From BS150m-G50 sp964501185 [NCBI: uncultured Bacteroidia bacterium] (GTDB lineage Bacteria > CAIWAD01 > BS150m-G50), in contig CAZCRT010000035.1 of the NCBI GenBank assembly GCA_964501185.1, positions 1-26,770 on the forward strand: a stretch of DNA of 26,770 nt, written 5' to 3'. The translations under genes and the position numbers were made by a program. Below the pieces are notes generated by a model, which worked only from the letters and a program-made list of their open reading frames with translations, was not told the DNA's origin and made no database searches. Shown in pieces: positions 6,333 to 14,453 of this stretch (the stretch's first letter is position 1; the number at the start of each line of letters is the position of its first letter).

Positions 6333-8470
6333 TGAGTAGGTTCAGCCAGGTTACTGGTTGGATCCTGCACGGGAACTTCAATGAGATTGCAATCAGACTG
6401 AGATCAGGATTACGACCGCTTTTCCTTCGTTTTACCGATCCACTCTACTTATATCTGATTCTGCCACATGTACTCACACGCTCTCCTGAACCAGCAGACA
6501 ATTTCCTGGCACTGTTGAAAGATCGCGTTTCACCCCCAGATCAATGTGCGGACCAAGTCGGTCAATTTCGGGAAGATTGTGATCGCATCCTTAATGGTGA
6601 CTTTACTGAATTCAGTGCTGTTTACCGCGCTCTGGGTCGGGTATCTGACGTTGGAATCAATTGGTTCGATGATTACTGCACAGGTAATCGCTGGCCATCC
6701 TGTTTTTATAGCGAAGTTGATTACAGCTCAGAGAATCGTCCAGGTGACATCAGGAACATGTGGGAGATACACCGCCACCTGTTCTTCTCCAAACTGGGTG
6801 CTGGATTCAGACTGACCGAAGATGAGCGCTATATAGACTGGATAAGTGACCAATGGCAGGACTGGTTGCAACAGAACCAGATTGGATTTGGTATCGGTTG
6901 GATCGCACCGCAGATTCAGGAAAATGCTATTCGGAACATCTCCTGGATTCTTGCCTTTTCTTTTATCCATGATTCATCGGGGTTGAACCTGCAAGAGCGT
7001 AAAATCATGTTGAGAAGCATTTTTCAACAGGGTTGTTTCCTCAATCATTACTTCAATAGCCGGAAGGGGATTTCACACAATCACTTGATATCTGAGGCAG
7101 GCGGTCTGGTTGTTAGTGGTATGTTTTTCAGTGAACACTCCTTCGGGAAGCGCTGGTTGCGACGCGGCTTGCGCTCACTGGAGAAGAGTCTTCTCTTTCA
7201 GATTCATCCTGACGGTGTGCAGGGGGAGTTTTCAATCAACTATCACGCTTTCGTACTGGAAACAGCGCTCCTGGTTTACAGCCTGGGTATCCGCCTGGGC
7301 ATTGACTTCAAGGAAGAGTATAAGACGGCTTTGCTGGAAATGCTGCGGCATGTATCAGCAATGACCTATCCGGATGGCAGTTTGCCACAATTCGGTGACA
7401 CTGATAACGCCACTGTTTTTGCATTGTCATCCCAACGGTTGGAAGACCGCAGGCGCTATGCTTCAACCGGAGCAGTTCTCTTCAACGATCCGGAATTAAA
7501 AAGCGCTGCCGGACGGTTCCATCTGGAAACATGGTTGCTCGTGGGGAAGGGGAGTTATGAGCGGTGGAAAGAAATACCGACCCCAGCGAAATCTGTCCTC
7601 CAACATTTCTATCCCTCTATGAATACAGTCTGTAGCCGCTTTCGGGATGAGCAGCAGCAGGAGCAGCTTATCATGCGGGGAGGTGGTGCTTCCTTCCCCA
7701 CCGGAATAGGTACCAGTCATAATCATGCCGACTATCTCGGATTTACCTGGTGGGTAGATGGCCAGGAGATACTTATAGATCCTGGAACCTATTCCTATAG
7801 TTTAAACGACAAATGGCGGTACTATTTTCGCTCTGCCGTAGCCCACAACTGCCTTACTGTTGACAATGAGAATATGCTGGAGGTAACCAGGCAACGCTTT
7901 GGTGTACCTGATATCTTTCCAGTCAGGACTCTCGAGCAGGTCAGTCAGATTGATTACTCCTATCTTCATCTGGAGTATCAGAAGCAAACCGGTACCACTG
8001 AATGGCAACATAGCAGACGCTTTTTGCATGTGAACCCGGGCATGCTGCTGATTCGTGATGAGGTAGCCTGTCCAGGCAGGCATACTCTGGGAATTCACTT
8101 CCAACTGGCAGGTTCCTATAAAACGGGCAGAAGAGGAGGTTTTAATACAGTTAAATCGGTTTCCCCGGGGCCGGTACTCTATTTTGCCACTTCTCCTGAC
8201 GATATATTTCTTGGGTATGGTAATGAACAGGAACTGTCCGGCTGGTTTTCACCCAGGTACGGTCAGCGAAAGAGATTAACATCTGCTAAGGCGAGACTCA
8301 AATTCAGCGACACTGTCCGTTTCGATACAATAATCGATGCACGGTCTGCCTGGCAGCTGGAGCTGGAAGCTGAAACACTGAAACTCAGTATGAATGGAGT
8401 AACTCTAGCAGCGGATAGAACCGGTGTTAGAATAGAGAAGGGACTTGAATCATTGATGGACAGGTTATGA
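6332..8470 (+). CDS. heparinase II/III-family polysaccharide lyase-like protein
   Basis: A 712-residue protein with the two-part layout of heparinase II/III and alginate lyases: a helical toroid half and a beta-sandwich half. The N-terminal half carries the GEFSINYHAFVLE motif (about residues 298-310), whose Tyr-His region is the likely catalytic site. The C-terminal half carries GTSHNHADYLGF (about 459-470), ILIDPGTYSYS and the AVAHNCLTVDN segment (about 501-511). These are the most conserved blocks of the family. Known members cleave uronate-containing polysaccharides by beta-elimination. No signal peptide is obvious at the N-terminus, unusual for a secreted lyase but seen in polysaccharide-cluster members. 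The start ATG shares a base with the stop of the beta-helix gene (TAATG), and the WbpA/WbpP genes downstream would supply a uronate for the polymer. Confidence 0.87.
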   Translation: MSRFSQVTGWILHGNFNEIAIRLRSGLRPLFLRFTDPLYLYLILPHVLTRSPEPADNFLALLKDRVSPPDQCADQVGQFREDCDRILNGDFTEFSAVYRALGRVSDVGINWFDDYCTGNRWPSCFYSEVDYSSENRPGDIRNMWEIHRHLFFSKLGAGFRLTEDERYIDWISDQWQDWLQQNQIGFGIGWIAPQIQENAIRNISWILAFSFIHDSSGLNLQERKIMLRSIFQQGCFLNHYFNSRKGISHNHLISEAGGLVVSGMFFSEHSFGKRWLRRGLRSLEKSLLFQIHPDGVQGEFSINYHAFVLETALLVYSLGIRLGIDFKEEYKTALLEMLRHVSAMTYPDGSLPQFGDTDNATVFALSSQRLEDRRRYASTGAVLFNDPELKSAAGRFHLETWLLVGKGSYERWKEIPTPAKSVLQHFYPSMNTVCSRFRDEQQQEQLIMRGGGASFPTGIGTSHNHADYLGFTWWVDGQEILIDPGTYSYSLNDKWRYYFRSAVAHNCLTVDNENMLEVTRQRFGVPDIFPVRTLEQVSQIDYSYLHLEYQKQTGTTEWQHSRRFLHVNPGMLLIRDEVACPGRHTLGIHFQLAGSYKTGRRGGFNTVKSVSPGPVLYFATSPDDIFLGYGNEQELSGWFSPRYGQRKRLTSAKARLKFSDTVRFDTIIDARSAWQLELEAETLKLSMNGVTLAADRTGVRIEKGLESLMDRL

Positions 8471-9708
8471 TGGTTAAACCGAAGCTTCTCTACTTTACTT
8501 ATCGAGGACTTGAAAATGATTCCGGTTATGGAATTCAGTTCCTTTCAGAAGTGACTGAACTACACCAGCTGGGCTATGCAGTACATGTTTTAACCTGTCC
8601 CAATTGGCGGAGTGCCAGAGAGTTGGCTGGTCGGTTTACAGAGTTGCGGGAGAACTTTAAGGCGAATGGGATTGGTTTTACCGTCATACCTGTCTATGGT
8701 GAATACCGCAGATTGTCACGGCAACTGTTAAATAACATGTTGGTCAGATTTCTAAGGAAGCTGATGAAACGGGAAGGGATCGACATAGTCCACGCACACG
8801 GTTTCGATGCCGGTTATCTGACCGAGCGGGCACTGCGCAGCTCTGACATTCCGATGGTTCTCGATCTGCATGGAGTTTACTTCTGGGAAAAGATATACGA
8901 AAAGGGCAGGGCTGTATTCAACTCTCGTGAACTTGTTCGAGCCCGCAAACTGAAACAAAAAATGATCGATGCTGCTGATCGGGTTTTCTGTGTCAGTGAG
9001 TACTTCCGTAGATATCTGTCTGATACTTACTTTGCTCCAGGTGATAAGGTTGTTCTTACCCCCAGCGGTACTCATGTAAAACCGCTTCCGGAAGAATTAG
9101 AGCGTAGTGAGTTTCGTACCCGCCTCGGGCTGACTGATAAATTCGTAATGGTTTACGCTGGCAGCACCCATCGCTGGCAGAAGATTGACGAACTGTTTCA
9201 TCTTTCCAGTGTTATGCTGGGATCATTACCTGACTTTCATCTACTGGTCTTTTCCAGATCGAAAGAGCAGGTAGAACAGATTGCATCGGAACACAGTTTC
9301 CCCCTAAGTAACCTCACTGTTATCTCGTTACCGCATGATCAGATGCACTCTCATCTGGCGGTTGCTGACGTTGGTGTTTTGTTGCGGGATGATAATCTGG
9401 TAAACAGAGCTGCCTCGCCTATCAAGTTTGCTGAATATCTGGCTGCCGGTTTGCCGGTTATTCTCTCTGATTGTATTGGTGATAGCGGTGCGCTGGCCCG
9501 GAAAAAAGGTGTTGGTTTTATCCTCTCAGAGCTGACGCGATCTGCATATAAGAAAGTTGCCCAGCATGTAAGGGAAACCGATTTCTCTCAGGAGTTGCGG
9601 GTTTGTTGCCATGATACTGCATTTCAGGTTTACGACTGGAGTATCATCATGAAGACCTTTGAGGTCCAGTACCAGCAACTGCAAACCGGAGAAAAAGAGC
9701 AGCTATGA
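8467..9708 (+). CDS. GT4-family glycosyltransferase
   Basis: A 413-residue GT-B-fold retaining glycosyltransferase of the GT4/GT1 (RfaG-like) superfamily. The N-terminal domain has a Rossmann-like start (LLYFTYRGLENDSGYG) and the DIVHAHGFD strand. The linker region carries RVFCVSEYFRRYL. The C-terminal nucleotide-sugar domain carries VYAGSTHRWQKIDEL and the donor-site segment SPIKFAEYLAAGLPVI. The start ATGATG at 8467 overlaps the stop of the lyase gene in an ATGA arrangement, giving tight coupling. The acceptor and donor cannot be read from sequence. It probably adds one sugar of the repeat unit on the cytoplasmic face of the inner membrane. Confidence 0.85.
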   Translation: MMVKPKLLYFTYRGLENDSGYGIQFLSEVTELHQLGYAVHVLTCPNWRSARELAGRFTELRENFKANGIGFTVIPVYGEYRRLSRQLLNNMLVRFLRKLMKREGIDIVHAHGFDAGYLTERALRSSDIPMVLDLHGVYFWEKIYEKGRAVFNSRELVRARKLKQKMIDAADRVFCVSEYFRRYLSDTYFAPGDKVVLTPSGTHVKPLPEELERSEFRTRLGLTDKFVMVYAGSTHRWQKIDELFHLSSVMLGSLPDFHLLVFSRSKEQVEQIASEHSFPLSNLTVISLPHDQMHSHLAVADVGVLLRDDNLVNRAASPIKFAEYLAAGLPVILSDCIGDSGALARKKGVGFILSELTRSAYKKVAQHVRETDFSQELRVCCHDTAFQVYDWSIIMKTFEVQYQQLQTGEKEQL

Positions 9709-10811
9709 AGCAACGAATCTGTTTTATCAACCTTAACGCAGCTGCGCTTTACTCCCCGCAAGCTGAAAGCTTCATCGGTGGGGCTGAAGTGGATAGTTAC
9801 ATGATTGCGCAGATGTGCCACGAATTGGGATACCAGGTTGAAGTAGTTGTCACAATTTCGGACAGAGCCGAGGGGACCTGGGAACATGAGGGAATACTGT
9901 TGCATAATTCTACAGTTGGAAACAGCAGCGGTTTCACCTGGATTAGAAAACTATGGCAGTTGATCCGCTCGCTTGACAGGCAAATCTGGTTTACGAAAAT
10001 CATCTCGCCGGTATCCGCTCTACTGGGATTTTATTGTATGTTGTTTCGACGAATTCTCATATACAAAGCCGCTAATGAGAGAGATTTACTGCTCGCTCTA
10101 GGGAAAGGAGAATATTCCTTTAAGCAGCGTATATACTTCCTTTTGACACGCCTGGGAACGAAGGTCTACATCGCTCAGAATGATAATCAACTGCAGGCCG
10201 CTGCCCGCTGGTTCGACAAACCGGGTAGAAAGCTGTTAAAAATCCCTAACACTCATCACCCGGTAGCTGTTAAGAATCGCCCATTGGAAGAGCGGGAGTA
10301 CATACTCTGGGTAGGACACCTGAAAGCATTCAAGGGACCTGAAGCTGTCATGCAACTGGCGAAGGCGATTCCGGAGCAGCGCTTTTTGATGATTGCCGCA
10401 TCAAAAGATACGCCGGAAGCCGCACAATATCGGACTGAAATCGAACGGATTCCTAATATCGAACTAATAGAAAATGTTGCTTTTTCTGACATGTCATCCT
10501 ATTTCAGCCGCGCGCTGGTTCTGGTGAACAGTTCAATTTCCGAAGGATTCCCGAATACCTTCCTGCAAGCTTTTCAAACCCTCACTCCGCTGGCAACTAC
10601 AGGTATTGATCCTGACGGTATGATCGTCAGTGCCGGGCTTGGAAAAGTAGCTGTAGATGTCGAAGAACTGGCAGACTGGCTGCAGGATCTGCAGGACCAA
10701 CCGGAACAATACAAAGAGATACAAGATAACCTGGCGCATTACAACCAGGAATATTTTTCATATGAGAAAGTAAAAGAACAATACCGGAAGCTACTTGAGG
10801 AGATCGCATGA
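9705..10811 (+). CDS. GT4-family glycosyltransferase
   Basis: A 368-residue GT-B glycosyltransferase. The N-terminus has IGGAEVDSYMIAQMCHELGY, the usual glycine-rich acceptor-domain loop and helix. The C-terminal domain has EYILWVGHLKAFKGPEAV and NSSISEGFPNTFLQAF. In the latter the second acid of the usual E-x7-E motif is Gln, a common variant in this family. Its start overlaps the previous gene by 4 bases (ATGA), and its stop overlaps the next ATG at 10808 in the same way. It is translated as part of a chain with the first GT4 and the sugar dehydrogenase. Donor and linkage are unknown. Confidence 0.85.
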   Translation: MKQRICFINLNAAALYSPQAESFIGGAEVDSYMIAQMCHELGYQVEVVVTISDRAEGTWEHEGILLHNSTVGNSSGFTWIRKLWQLIRSLDRQIWFTKIISPVSALLGFYCMLFRRILIYKAANERDLLLALGKGEYSFKQRIYFLLTRLGTKVYIAQNDNQLQAAARWFDKPGRKLLKIPNTHHPVAVKNRPLEEREYILWVGHLKAFKGPEAVMQLAKAIPEQRFLMIAASKDTPEAAQYRTEIERIPNIELIENVAFSDMSSYFSRALVLVNSSISEGFPNTFLQAFQTLTPLATTGIDPDGMIVSAGLGKVAVDVEELADWLQDLQDQPEQYKEIQDNLAHYNQEYFSYEKVKEQYRKLLEEIA

Positions 10812-12112
10812 TTGAGAAGATAAAGAGCGGAAAAGCCGTCATTGGCGTCATAGGAATGGGATATGTCGGTTTGCCTTTGTTGCTCGAGTTCGTCGAAAAG
10901 AAGGTCCGAGTGATCGGTTTCGATGTTGATTCGAAGAAAACAGAAGCGTTGCAAAAGGGTGAGACCTACATCAAGCATATCCCGGCAAAACGGATTGCGA
11001 CTGCCATGGAAACTGGACTCTTCGAATCCACTACAGATTTCTCCCGTCTGACTGAAGTTGACGCGGTCCTGATCTGCGTACCGACACCGCTGGATCGCTA
11101 CCGTCAACCGGATCTCTCATACGTACTCGATTCCACCCGTGTGGCTGCCAAGTACCTGCAGAAGGGTCAGTTGATCGTGCTTGAATCCACTACCTATCCG
11201 GGCACTTCAGATGAAGAGATGCTGCCCATTCTGGAAGAAAGTGGACTTAAAGCCGGTGTAGATTTTCATATTGCTTACTCCCCGGAGCGGGAAGATCCCA
11301 ACAATCCAGAATATACAACTGCTACTATTCCCAAGGTTATCGGTGGTCTGACGCCCCTCTGTACTGAGATTGCAGTGGCGCTTTACGATCAGATTATCGT
11401 GCAGACCGTACCGGTGTCTTCAACCCGCGTGGCTGAAGCGACCAAACTGCTGGAGAACATCTTTCGGTCCATAAACATCGCTATGGTCAACGAGCTGAAG
11501 ATGGTTTTCGACAAGATGGATATCGATGTCTGGGAAGTGATCAGGGCAGCCTCTACCAAGCCCTTCGGTTTCAAGCCGTTTTATCCCGGCCCCGGTCTGG
11601 GTGGGCATTGTATTCCGATCGATCCCTTTTACCTGACCTGGAAGGCCAAGGAGTACGGCCAGAATACCCGCTTCATCGAACTGGCTGGTGAGATCAACAC
11701 TTTCATGCCGGAGTATGTGATTACCAATGTTCTGAATGCGCTTAATGATCATGAGAAATCACTCAAAGGATCGCGGGTGCTGCTGTTAGGCCTGGCCTAT
11801 AAGAAAAATGTGGATGACCCACGGGAATCACCCTCCTTCGAACTGATTCGATTATTGTCGGAGAAGGGCGCACTTGTTGATTATCACGATCCCTATATCC
11901 AGACCATGCCACTGATGCGTAAGTATAATTTCAAGATGGATTCAGTGCCTCTGACGGCTGAAGGCCTGAAGAGTTATGACTGCGTGCTGATCTCGACCGA
12001 TCACGATGATGTAGATTACGAAATGATTGTGAAAAATTCAGATCTGGTGATAGATACGCGCAATGCAACGACCGCATTACAGCAGGATTACGATAACATT
12101 GTCAAAACGTAA
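10808..12112 (+). CDS. wbpA: UDP-N-acetylglucosamine 6-dehydrogenase (WbpA-type)
   Basis: A 434-residue nucleotide-sugar dehydrogenase that performs the two-step NAD-dependent oxidation at C6 to a uronic acid. It has the N-terminal Rossmann motif VIGVIGMGYVGLPLL, the ESTTYPGT and AYSPERED segments, and the catalytic loop GPGLGGHCIPIDPFYLTWK with nucleophile Cys268. The C-terminal domain has VLLLGLAYKKNVDDPRESPS. The HIPAKRIATA and HCIPIDPFYLTWKA segments resemble Pseudomonas WbpA (UDP-GlcNAc to UDP-GlcNAcA) more than UDP-glucose dehydrogenases. The length is normal for the family. It starts inside the stop of the preceding GT4 gene and is followed after 11 bases by a WbpP-type epimerase, so the pair should provide UDP-GlcNAcA and UDP-GalNAcA. 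The WbpA assignment over WbpO is from recalled motifs, not an alignment. Confidence 0.92.
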   Translation: MIEKIKSGKAVIGVIGMGYVGLPLLLEFVEKKVRVIGFDVDSKKTEALQKGETYIKHIPAKRIATAMETGLFESTTDFSRLTEVDAVLICVPTPLDRYRQPDLSYVLDSTRVAAKYLQKGQLIVLESTTYPGTSDEEMLPILEESGLKAGVDFHIAYSPEREDPNNPEYTTATIPKVIGGLTPLCTEIAVALYDQIIVQTVPVSSTRVAEATKLLENIFRSINIAMVNELKMVFDKMDIDVWEVIRAASTKPFGFKPFYPGPGLGGHCIPIDPFYLTWKAKEYGQNTRFIELAGEINTFMPEYVITNVLNALNDHEKSLKGSRVLLLGLAYKKNVDDPRESPSFELIRLLSEKGALVDYHDPYIQTMPLMRKYNFKMDSVPLTAEGLKSYDCVLISTDHDDVDYEMIVKNSDLVIDTRNATTALQQDYDNIVKT

Positions 12113-12123
12113 TACATACTGAT

Positions 12124-13113
12124 ATGAAGATTCTAATCACCGGCGGTGCCGGTTTCATAGGTTCAAATCTGGCAGAATACTTTCTGGCAAAGGGGTATAA
12201 AGTCACGATCCTGGACAACCTTGCCACCGGCCATTTCCACAATATCGAGCAGGTGCGGGAGAGTATTCCTGATGACAAACGCGGTAACTTTGAGTTTGTT
12301 GAGGGTGATATCAGAAATCTGTACACCTGTAAGAGCTGTACTCAAGGAGTCGACTATGTGTTACACCAGGCGGCTCTCGGTTCTGTGCCACGTTCGATAG
12401 CACAACCACTGGACTCACATCAGAATAATGTGGATGGTTTTCTGAACATGCAGATTGCCAGCCGTGATAATAATGTGAGACGTTTTGTCTTTGCCTCCTC
12501 CAGTTCGGTTTATGGTGACAATCCGGATTTACCAAAGCTGGAGGATAAAACAGGTGAGGTGTTGTCACCATACGCCCTCACTAAAAAGATGAACGAACTG
12601 CAGGCGGCAACTTTTCAACGGATTTATGGCCTGGAGTTTATCGGGCTGCGATACTTCAATGTATTTGGCAGACGACAGGACCCGGAGGGAGCATACGCTG
12701 CCGTTATCCCACGCTGGATCAAAGAGTTCATGGAGGGTATTACGCCCACCATCAATGGTGACGGAGAGACCAGTCGAGACTTCTGTTACATTGATAACGT
12801 GATACAGGCAAATGAACGAGCAATGCTGACTGATAATCCGGATGCGGTCAATACTATCTATAACGTTGCCGCTGGCGGGCGGACCACATTGAATCAACTG
12901 TACAATATGCTGGGAGAAGAGCTCGCACGGTACAAAACGGATTTTATAGTACCGGAGCCAGGTTACGCTCCCTTCCGTCCTGGAGACATTCTTCATTCAT
13001 TCGCCGACATAGGTCGTGCGCAGCGGCTGCTGGAGTACTTACCCAGTCATGATATTGAGCAGGGAATTCGGGAAAGCATGCAGTGGTACGTTGAGAATCT
13101 GGAGCAAGGATGA
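12124..13113 (+). CDS. wbpP: UDP-N-acetylglucosamine (uronate) C4-epimerase (WbpP-type)
   Basis: A 329-residue extended short-chain dehydrogenase/reductase. It has the NAD-binding motif TGGAGFIGSN (6-15), a serine-rich SSSSVYGD strand and the catalytic Y150-x3-K154 in SPYALTKKMNE. The blocks LGSVPRSIAQPLDSH, LRYFNVFGRRQDPEGAYAAV and NGDGETSRDFCYIDNV are very similar to what I recall of Pseudomonas WbpP, which interconverts UDP-GlcNAc/UDP-GalNAc and the corresponding uronates. With the adjacent dehydrogenase it would make UDP-GalNAcA. An 11-base gap separates it from the dehydrogenase, and the next gene begins 4 bases before its stop. dTDP-glucose dehydratase and UDP-glucose 4-epimerase are less likely because of these WbpP-specific blocks. 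Confidence 0.92.
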   Translation: MKILITGGAGFIGSNLAEYFLAKGYKVTILDNLATGHFHNIEQVRESIPDDKRGNFEFVEGDIRNLYTCKSCTQGVDYVLHQAALGSVPRSIAQPLDSHQNNVDGFLNMQIASRDNNVRRFVFASSSSVYGDNPDLPKLEDKTGEVLSPYALTKKMNELQAATFQRIYGLEFIGLRYFNVFGRRQDPEGAYAAVIPRWIKEFMEGITPTINGDGETSRDFCYIDNVIQANERAMLTDNPDAVNTIYNVAAGGRTTLNQLYNMLGEELARYKTDFIVPEPGYAPFRPGDILHSFADIGRAQRLLEYLPSHDIEQGIRESMQWYVENLEQG

Positions 13114-14453
13114 ACAGAAAGTTCTGGTTTGCACTCCAGCGTCTCTATGAGATTGTGCGTGGGTATAAAATCAGCAACTGGTCTCAGCTCTATCAAGAAT
13201 CTGGTAACTGGACTGCTGAACAGATACAGTCATTCCAACAGGAAAGACTGGGTGAGCAGTTGCGACATGCCTGTGACAGGATTCCCTACTATCGAAAACT
13301 GGCAGACAGCGGTCAGTTATCATTGAAAAGCTCCACGTCTGAGGAGTGGTTGAAGCAGTTTCCGCTAATGTCCAAGAAGGACTACCAGCGTTTTCCCTCT
13401 GATTTTCACCTGCAGGCGGACATGTCGCAGTATACCAGCAATCAAACCGGCGGCTCAACCGGAGAAGTGCTTGATTTTTATCAAGATAAGACTTATATGG
13501 ATGCTTCCTGGGCATCCCAGAGATATTTCAACTCCTGGTCAGGTTACGTTCCGGGAAGCAAATGGGCCTCGATCTGGGGTGCTGCCATCGAAGATAAGCA
13601 GCAGCAGAAAGTGCGGACTAGACTGGCAAAGCTGATCTACCATCAGCTGTTCATCTCGACTTTCGATCTTAAGCCAGACAGTATCAGACAAAAAATAGAA
13701 ACAATGGTTAACTTCAAACCGAATATAGTACATGGCTTTCCCTCCGCAATGGAGGCCTTTGCCCGATATATTCTCGATAACGGCCTCCGGATCGACTTTC
13801 TAGTTGGTGTGATGACCTCGGCTGAAACCCTGCAACCTGATCAGCGAGAGCTGATCGAGAAAGCTTTTCGGGCACCTGTTTATAACAGATATGGCAGTCG
13901 TGAGTTTTCAAGCTTGGCGATGGAGTGCAGTGCACATAGTGGACTGCATCTTGATGAGATACGCAATTACTTCGAATTTCTGCCGGTGAGCGATGGACTG
14001 GCTGAAATCGTTGTTACTCAGCTGACCAACCAGGCTATGCCTTTGATTCGTTATCGAACCGGTGATATCGCCAGACTTTCCGATAAGGACTGGTCTGGTG
14101 AGCTTTGTAGCTGTGGTAGCGCTTTGAGCAAAGTAGCCGGAATAGAGGGCAGGACCTGGGATCTGATCCGGGGAAAATCAGGGGAGGTGATCACCGGGAC
14201 TTTCTGGAGATTACTACGTTCCCGGCCCGGCACAGTTCAATTCCAGGTGCACCAGCGAAATCTTGAGCAGATTGAGATCAATCTGCTGACAAATGAGCAG
14301 TGGCAACCGGAAAATGAGGAGTACTACCGGCAGATGATACAGAGCCAGTTCCAGGATCCAGTGTCGATAAGATTCAACTATCCTGATGAGAGCCCTGCAT
14401 CAGCCTCCGGCAAGCACCGATTTGTGATTTCTGATGTTGGAGCAGAAGGCTGA
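13110..14453 (+). CDS. CapK/PaaK-like adenylate-forming enzyme
   Basis: A 447-residue protein of the phenylacetate-CoA ligase-like (CapK) branch of the adenylate-forming superfamily. The phosphate-binding loop is visible as TGGSTGEVLDFYQD (about residues 112-125). Later come the VYNRYGSREFSSLAMEC block (adenylation motif region), the MPLIRYRTGDIARL hinge block and a short C-terminal domain ending near ASGKHRF. A CSCG pair of cysteines follows the hinge, as in many PaaK-like proteins. Homologues recur in capsule and exopolysaccharide clusters, but their reaction there is poorly defined; activation of an acid for transfer to the sugar or for amide formation on a uronate is plausible. It overlaps the epimerase by 4 bases and the deacetylase by 1 base. 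Confidence 0.85.
   Translation: MNRKFWFALQRLYEIVRGYKISNWSQLYQESGNWTAEQIQSFQQERLGEQLRHACDRIPYYRKLADSGQLSLKSSTSEEWLKQFPLMSKKDYQRFPSDFHLQADMSQYTSNQTGGSTGEVLDFYQDKTYMDASWASQRYFNSWSGYVPGSKWASIWGAAIEDKQQQKVRTRLAKLIYHQLFISTFDLKPDSIRQKIETMVNFKPNIVHGFPSAMEAFARYILDNGLRIDFLVGVMTSAETLQPDQRELIEKAFRAPVYNRYGSREFSSLAMECSAHSGLHLDEIRNYFEFLPVSDGLAEIVVTQLTNQAMPLIRYRTGDIARLSDKDWSGELCSCGSALSKVAGIEGRTWDLIRGKSGEVITGTFWRLLRSRPGTVQFQVHQRNLEQIEINLLTNEQWQPENEEYYRQMIQSQFQDPVSIRFNYPDESPASASGKHRFVISDVGAEG

Noticed and set aside
12565-12996. Antisense open frame of 143 codons opposite the epimerase
   Set aside because: Shadow of the WbpP-type gene; no start signal or family resemblance.
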